Shown one piece after another: positions 5,990 through 8,572 of a stretch of DNA of 8,572 nucleotides; the stretch's first letter is position 1; each line of letters begins with the position of its first letter. Made by a program: the position numbers and the translations under genes. The notes under the pieces were generated by a model. That model made no database searches and was not told the DNA's origin. It saw only the letters and a list, made by a program, of their open reading frames with translations. The DNA lies in NCBI GenBank assembly GCA_900544445.1, contig UQVK01000127.1, positions 1 through 8,572 on the forward strand, given 5' to 3'. The DNA comes from an uncultured Lachnospiraceae bacterium. GTDB lineage: Bacteria > Bacillota > Clostridia > Lachnospirales > Lachnospiraceae.

Positions 5990-7153
5990 ATGAAAAACCG
6001 CCGGAAATGGAAACGTCTGATCATACCGCTGCTTTCCCTGATTCTTCTGATCTCTGCTCTTGAGAAAAGCATGCTTCCGGACGGGCAGGAAAGGAAGCTG
6101 CTGTCCTCCCGTTTCTCTGCCGCCAGCCGGGCGGAGAAGACCGGAACGAAGGAGAGGGAGGAAAATGCCGGGCGCGAGTGGAATGTGGAAGAGGAGGCGG
6201 CCGCAGGGCAGAACGGGGAAACGGAACAGATGGAAAAGGGCCAGGAGGATTACATCAAATGGGTGGATTTCAACGTTTCCAGCGAGGCCCTGTCCTTTGC
6301 CTGTCAGACGGATGTGACAACCTACGGCACCGACTGCCATATTGACTGGATCAGTCTGCTGGCCTGCACCGCCGCCAGATACGGCGGGGAATTCGGAAGG
6401 AAGGCGCTTGTGGATCTGGAAAATACGGCGCAGCGCCTCCGGTCCGGACAGACGGTAATGGAAGAGGAAACGGAGGGCCTTTCTTCCTATGCATATTATA
6501 AGGAAGCCTATGAGGCGGTGCTCGGCGGAATGATGGGCGAGTTCCTGATACAGGAGGAGGACGAAGAGGGAAACGTGGTGTGGAGAAGAAAATACGGCCT
6601 GAAGGCCTTTTCTCCCATCGCAGCCGCTTTTCCCTACAGCGATTCCGATGATTTCGGCGCGTCCAGGAGTTACGGCTATGCCAGGCCCCACCTGGGACAT
6701 GACATGATGGGCCAGATCGGCACGCCCATCATCGCCGTGGAGTCCGGCTATGTGGAGGCGCTGGGCTGGAACGAATACGGCGGCTGGCGGATCGGCATCC
6801 GCAGCTTTGATAAGAAGAGATATTATTACTACGCCCACCTGCGCCAGAACTACCCGTATGCGGAAGGCCTTGCGGAGGGCAGTGTGGTGACGGCCGGAGA
6901 CGTAATCGGCTACATGGGCCATACGGGCTATTCCGCGGAGGAAAATGTGAACAATATTCAGACCGTTCATCTGCACTGGGGGATGGAACTGATTTTTGAC
7001 GAATCCCAGAAGGAATCGGACAACGAGATCTGGATTGACTGCTACCAGCTCACCCGTTTCCTTTCCCAGAACCGCGCGGCCGTGGAAAAGGTGGGAGAGA
7101 CGAGGGAATGGCGGCGTGTGTACGACATGGAGGAAACGCAGGAGGCAGGTTGA
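5990..7153 (+). CDS. Membrane-anchored M23 (LytM-type) metallopeptidase
   Basis: This 387-residue protein has a basic start (KNRRKWKR) and a hydrophobic segment at about 10-24, a signal anchor. A charged linker (about 30-90) and an uncharacterised helical domain (about 91-200, with C105, C116 and C126) precede the M23 domain (about 205-340). Zinc ligands are visible: H234 and D238 in RPHLGHD, and H329 in HLHWGM, with H327 and H283 (YYAHL) as catalytic histidines. The family cleaves peptidoglycan cross-bridges or stems; all key residues are present, so it is probably active rather than a degenerate scaffold such as SpoIIQ-like proteins of some species. ATG 5990 is chosen (GGGAG at 5980-5984); an in-frame GTG at 5933 lies inside the hpf terminator. 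No clear promoter is seen in the 113-base gap, so expression may depend on read-through or on a weak TATATT at 5958-5963. Confidence 0.9.
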   Translation: MKNRRKWKRLIIPLLSLILLISALEKSMLPDGQERKLLSSRFSAASRAEKTGTKEREENAGREWNVEEEAAAGQNGETEQMEKGQEDYIKWVDFNVSSEALSFACQTDVTTYGTDCHIDWISLLACTAARYGGEFGRKALVDLENTAQRLRSGQTVMEEETEGLSSYAYYKEAYEAVLGGMMGEFLIQEEDEEGNVVWRRKYGLKAFSPIAAAFPYSDSDDFGASRSYGYARPHLGHDMMGQIGTPIIAVESGYVEALGWNEYGGWRIGIRSFDKKRYYYYAHLRQNYPYAEGLAEGSVVTAGDVIGYMGHTGYSAEENVNNIQTVHLHWGMELIFDESQKESDNEIWIDCYQLTRFLSQNRAAVEKVGETREWRRVYDMEETQEAG

Positions 7154-7178
7154 CAGCCCTTTTTTCTGAAACTATACT
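7150..7178 (+). promoter_or_regulatory. Strong sigma-A promoter of the nitroreductase gene
   Basis: TTGACA (7150-7155), a 17-base spacer, and TATACT (7173-7178) precede the nitroreductase. The M23 stop codon TGA (7151-7153) lies within the -35 hexamer. Transcription should start near 7185. Confidence 0.85.
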
Positions 7179-7215
7179 GGAAGAAAGCGTGAATAACGCC
7201 ATTTTTCATGCATGG

Positions 7216-7240
7216 TTCGCCGCCTCTGCAGCGGCGGGAA
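7216..7240 (+). promoter_or_regulatory. GC-rich hairpin in the nitroreductase leader
   Basis: GCCGC (7219-7223) can pair with GCGGC (7231-7235), or CCGCC (7220-7224) with GGCGG (7233-7237), the latter extended by TTC/GAA. The structure ends directly at the AGGAG ribosome site (7241-7245), so it could modulate translation or simply keep the site open. Confidence 0.35.
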
Positions 7241-7250
7241 AGGAGTACAT

Positions 7251-7769
7251 ATGAATGAGACGATAAAAACACTGACGGAGCGCCGCAGCGTCCGTGCCTA
7301 TAAGCCGGATCAGGTGCCGGAGGACGTGCTGGCACAGATTCTGAAGGCGGGCGAATATGCGCCCAGTGGAATGGGAATGCAGTCCGCAGTTATGGTTGTG
7401 GTACAGGATCCGGAAACGATTCAGACCCTGTCTCGCATCAACGCATCCATCATGGGAAGTGAAGGGGATCCCTTCTATGGCGCGCCCACGGTGATCGTGG
7501 TCCTGGCTGACAGCAAAAGGGGAACCTGTGTGGAGGACGGAAGCCTGGTCATGGGAAACCTGATGAACGCCGCCTTTTCCCTGGACGTGGATTCCTGCTG
7601 GATCCACCGTGCCCGTGAGACCTTTGAGACGCAGGAGGGGAAGGCACTGCTGAAAAAATGGGGACTCTCCGAAGATTACATCGGTGTGGGCAACTGCATC
7701 CTTGGCTATTCCGCCCAGCCGCATCCGCAGGCGAAGCCCAGAAAAGACGGATATGTGATTCGGGTATGA
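7251..7769 (+). CDS. Small nitroreductase-family FMN oxidoreductase
   Basis: The 172-residue product belongs to the nitroreductase-like flavoprotein family, which reduces nitro groups, quinones or related acceptors with NAD(P)H and bound FMN. Visible landmarks are the N-terminal FMN-phosphate motif RRSVRAYKP (11-19), APSGMGMQS (37-45), a central APTVIVVLAD strand (78-87), the helix DGSLVMGNLMNAAFSLDVDSCWIHR (96-120), and the end GVGNCILGYSAQPHPQAKPRKDG (145-167), typical of short Firmicute members. At this length it is a compact form; family members usually act as homodimers. ATG 7251 is fixed by AGGAG five bases upstream; an in-frame ATG at 7212 lies in the leader hairpin and is rejected. 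It has its own promoter and a terminator shared with the convergent XRE gene. The substrate is unknown. Confidence 0.92.
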   Translation: MNETIKTLTERRSVRAYKPDQVPEDVLAQILKAGEYAPSGMGMQSAVMVVVQDPETIQTLSRINASIMGSEGDPFYGAPTVIVVLADSKRGTCVEDGSLVMGNLMNAAFSLDVDSCWIHRARETFETQEGKALLKKWGLSEDYIGVGNCILGYSAQPHPQAKPRKDGYVIRV

Positions 7770-7823
7770 GGGAGTAAACGGATATACGTAATAAGTGAAT
7801 CAGATCATTTCATGATTGAAAAG

Positions 7824-7868
7824 GCCTGACGGACCACTGCTGAAGACGGTGATCTGTCAGGCTTTTTT
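7824..7868 (+). terminator. Terminator between convergent nitroreductase and XRE genes
   Basis: A 14-position stem pairs 7824-7837 (GCCTGACGGACCAC) with 7849-7862 (GTGATCTGTCAGGC), with one G-U and one C-A mismatch and an 11-base loop. Six T (7863-7868) follow. On the minus strand the arm is followed by CCTTTT, so it may weakly stop XRE transcription too. Confidence 0.9.
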
Positions 7869-7878
7869 CACATCTCTT

Positions 7879-8226
7879 TCACGTCTCTTTTCGATTCAGA
7901 CGGTTGTATTTCAGAAACAGACGGGCTTCATCCAGCAGAAGATCCCGGCCGTCCGGAGACAGCTTCTCATAGTAGTAGAGCAGCCGCTCGACAGCCCGGT
8001 CGCAGGAAGCCTGTGTGCGGCAGGGATTGTCACTGTAACCGATCAGATAGTCAACCGATACCTGGAAATAATCCGCGAACAGGGTCAGGGTGAGAAAATC
8101 CGGTTCCCGATAACCGTTGGCATATCCGCTTAAGGTGGTGGGAGCTATGTTGAGCTCTTTGGAAAGCTGACGTTGTGTGATGTTGTTTTCTTCGATTAGC
8201 TGTTTAAGCCTTTCTCCGAAGCTCAT
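7879..8226 (-). CDS. XRE-family HTH transcriptional regulator
   Basis: This 115-residue cytoplasmic DNA-binding protein has an N-terminal Cro/CI-type helix-turn-helix: MSFGERLKQLIEENNITQRQ leads into LSKELNIAPTTLSGYANGYREPDFLTLTLFADYFQVSVDYLIGY, with the helix-turn-helix core at about 17-36. The C-terminal 50 residues (RAVERLLYYYEKLSPDGRDLLLDEARLFLKYN) form amphipathic helices probably used for dimerisation. ATG 8226 is preferred because a near-perfect AAGGAGGTGA (8231-8240 on the minus strand) lies just upstream; an upstream in-frame ATG at 8292 would place that site inside the gene. It is divergent from the PHP phosphatase gene, and inverted repeats lie over both promoter regions, so it is likely an autorepressor that also controls the phosphatase locus. 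That regulation is inferred. Confidence 0.92.
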   Translation of the reverse strand: MSFGERLKQLIEENNITQRQLSKELNIAPTTLSGYANGYREPDFLTLTLFADYFQVSVDYLIGYSDNPCRTQASCDRAVERLLYYYEKLSPDGRDLLLDEARLFLKYNRLNRKET

Positions 8227-8262
8227 GCATTCACCTCCTTTATGAAAATGACGGCTGCACAG

Positions 8263-8275
8263 GTATGCAGCATAC
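8263..8275. promoter_or_regulatory. Palindrome GTATGC-A-GCATAC, likely XRE operator
   Basis: A perfect 6+1+6 inverted repeat lies 37-49 bases upstream of the XRE start codon, overlapping the expected -10 region of its promoter. It includes TGCAGCATAC, matching TGCATTATAC in the second inverted repeat near the divergent promoter at 8 of 10 positions. Confidence 0.55.
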
Positions 8276-8292
8276 AAAGAACTGGCTGTCAA
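8264..8292 (-). promoter_or_regulatory. Candidate promoter of the XRE gene
   Basis: A perfect minus-strand TTGACA (8287-8292) lies upstream, but the hexamer 17 bases on (TGCATA, 8264-8269) is a poor -10 and falls within the palindrome. Either the promoter is weak or the -10 is displaced. Confidence 0.35.
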
Positions 8293-8353
8293 GAGTGAAT
8301 GACATTATTTTAATGTAAAGAAACGGTAAATTTTCCCATATTCTCAAAAAGAA

Positions 8354-8370
8354 TTTGCATTATACGCAAA
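8354..8370. promoter_or_regulatory. Inverted repeat TTTGC-N7-GCAAA, likely operator
   Basis: TTTGCATTATACGCAAA spans the -35 and part of the spacer of the phosphatase promoter. A repressor bound here would block RNA polymerase. It shares TGCANNATAC with the palindrome at 8263-8275. Confidence 0.55.
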
Positions 8371-8383
8371 ACGAGTATATAAT
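8355..8383 (+). promoter_or_regulatory. Sigma-A promoter of the PHP phosphatase gene
   Basis: TTGCAT (8355-8360), a 17-base spacer, and a perfect TATAAT (8378-8383). The leader to ATG 8440 would be about 50 bases. Confidence 0.75.
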
Positions 8384-8439
8384 AGCACCGAATAAAGATA
8401 AAAAAAGGTATTTATGGAAGAAAACAGTTGAAAAATGAG

Positions 8440-8572
8440 ATGAACACTACAAAGACACAGAGAAAAGAAGGATATACGGATATTCATGGATTCATAGACA
8501 TCCATGGATTCATAGATATCCATACCCATATCCTGCCGGGCGTGGACGACGGCGCGGAGTCGATGATGCAGA
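8440..8572 (+). CDS. PHP-type protein-tyrosine phosphatase, CpsB/YwqE-like (5' part)
   Basis: Only the first 44 residues are present; the gene runs off the right edge. FIDIHTHILPGVDDGAES is the metal-binding N-terminus typical of manganese-dependent CpsB/YwqE phosphatases, which dephosphorylate the tyrosine kinase controlling capsule or exopolysaccharide synthesis. Relatives normally begin MIDIHTHILPGVDDG; here about 23 extra residues precede that point, including two DIHGFI units. The start is uncertain: ATG 8440 has no clear ribosome site, while in-frame TTG 8428 has GGAAG at 8416-8420 seven bases upstream. The operon probably continues with polysaccharide genes, but that lies outside the window. 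Confidence 0.8.
   Translation, partial: MNTTKTQRKEGYTDIHGFIDIHGFIDIHTHILPGVDDGAESMMQ
8479..8532 (+). repeat. Tandem 18-base repeat in the phosphatase N-terminus
   Basis: GATATTCATGGATTCATA (8479-8496) is followed by GACATCCATGGATTCATA (8497-8514), 16 of 18 bases identical with both differences synonymous. A third, diverged unit (8515-8532) encodes DIHTHI. The peptides are DIHGFI, DIHGFI, DIHTHI. Confidence 0.9.

Noticed and set aside
5849..6976. Minus-strand open frame of 375 codons over the M23 gene
   Set aside because: The plus strand encodes complete M23 motifs; the antisense frame runs through the hpf terminator and has no supporting signals.
7212..7250. Nitroreductase start at ATG 7212
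   Set aside because: It would translate through the leader hairpin and has no ribosome site; ATG 7251 has AGGAG at correct spacing and gives the family-typical N-terminus.
8227..8292. XRE protein start at minus-strand ATG 8292
   Set aside because: The extension covers the AAGGAGGTGA site and the palindromic operator; the family-typical start is at 8226.

Overview
The window looks like a chromosomal segment of a low-to-moderate-GC Firmicute, most likely class Clostridia and plausibly a Lachnospiraceae-type gut anaerobe. The evidence is strong AGGAGG-type ribosome binding sites, near-consensus sigma-A promoters (TTGACA/TATAAT, 17-base spacing), GC-rich genes separated by AT-rich gaps, a long-form HPF, secreted NlpC/P60 and M23 wall hydrolases, and a PHP-type CpsB/YwqE tyrosine phosphatase. 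This assignment is inferred from style and gene content; no rRNA or other marker gene is present. I see no tRNA, rRNA, CRISPR array, insertion sequence or phage gene.

Layout. At the left edge is the end of a helical, possibly TelA-like protein, translationally coupled (ATGA overlap) to a membrane-anchored periplasmic-binding-fold protein. A short-chain dehydrogenase faces it from the minus strand. Back to back with the dehydrogenase is a thioredoxin reductase gene (trxB) with a consensus promoter. After a 315-base AT-rich gap comes a secreted NlpC/P60 endopeptidase with six 13-residue Ser/Glu-rich repeats; its leader carries a WalR-type direct repeat. A strong terminator closes that unit.

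The next gap, about 570 bases (4778-5348), is the most unusual part. It holds a hairpin, 10-base direct repeats 30 bases apart, and a dense cluster of DnaA boxes (three perfect TTATCCACA plus several near matches in about 140 bases), with no dnaA gene in view. Then follow hpf (ribosome hibernation), a terminator, an M23 metallopeptidase with an N-terminal membrane anchor, and a small nitroreductase whose -35 element overlaps the peptidase stop codon.

At the right edge an XRE-family repressor is transcribed away from a PHP-type protein-tyrosine phosphatase, normally a first or early gene of a capsule/exopolysaccharide locus. Two inverted repeats between them share TGCANNATAC and lie on the two promoters, which suggests one repressor controlling both sides. 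The phosphatase N-terminus carries a tandem 18-base duplication (DIHGFI DIHGFI) just before its metal-binding DIHTHI.

Two themes recur. One is cell-envelope remodelling: binding protein, NlpC/P60, M23 and the exopolysaccharide regulator and phosphatase. The other is redox or stress housekeeping: trxB, nitroreductase and hpf. The most promising undescribed element is the orphan DnaA-box cluster upstream of hpf.
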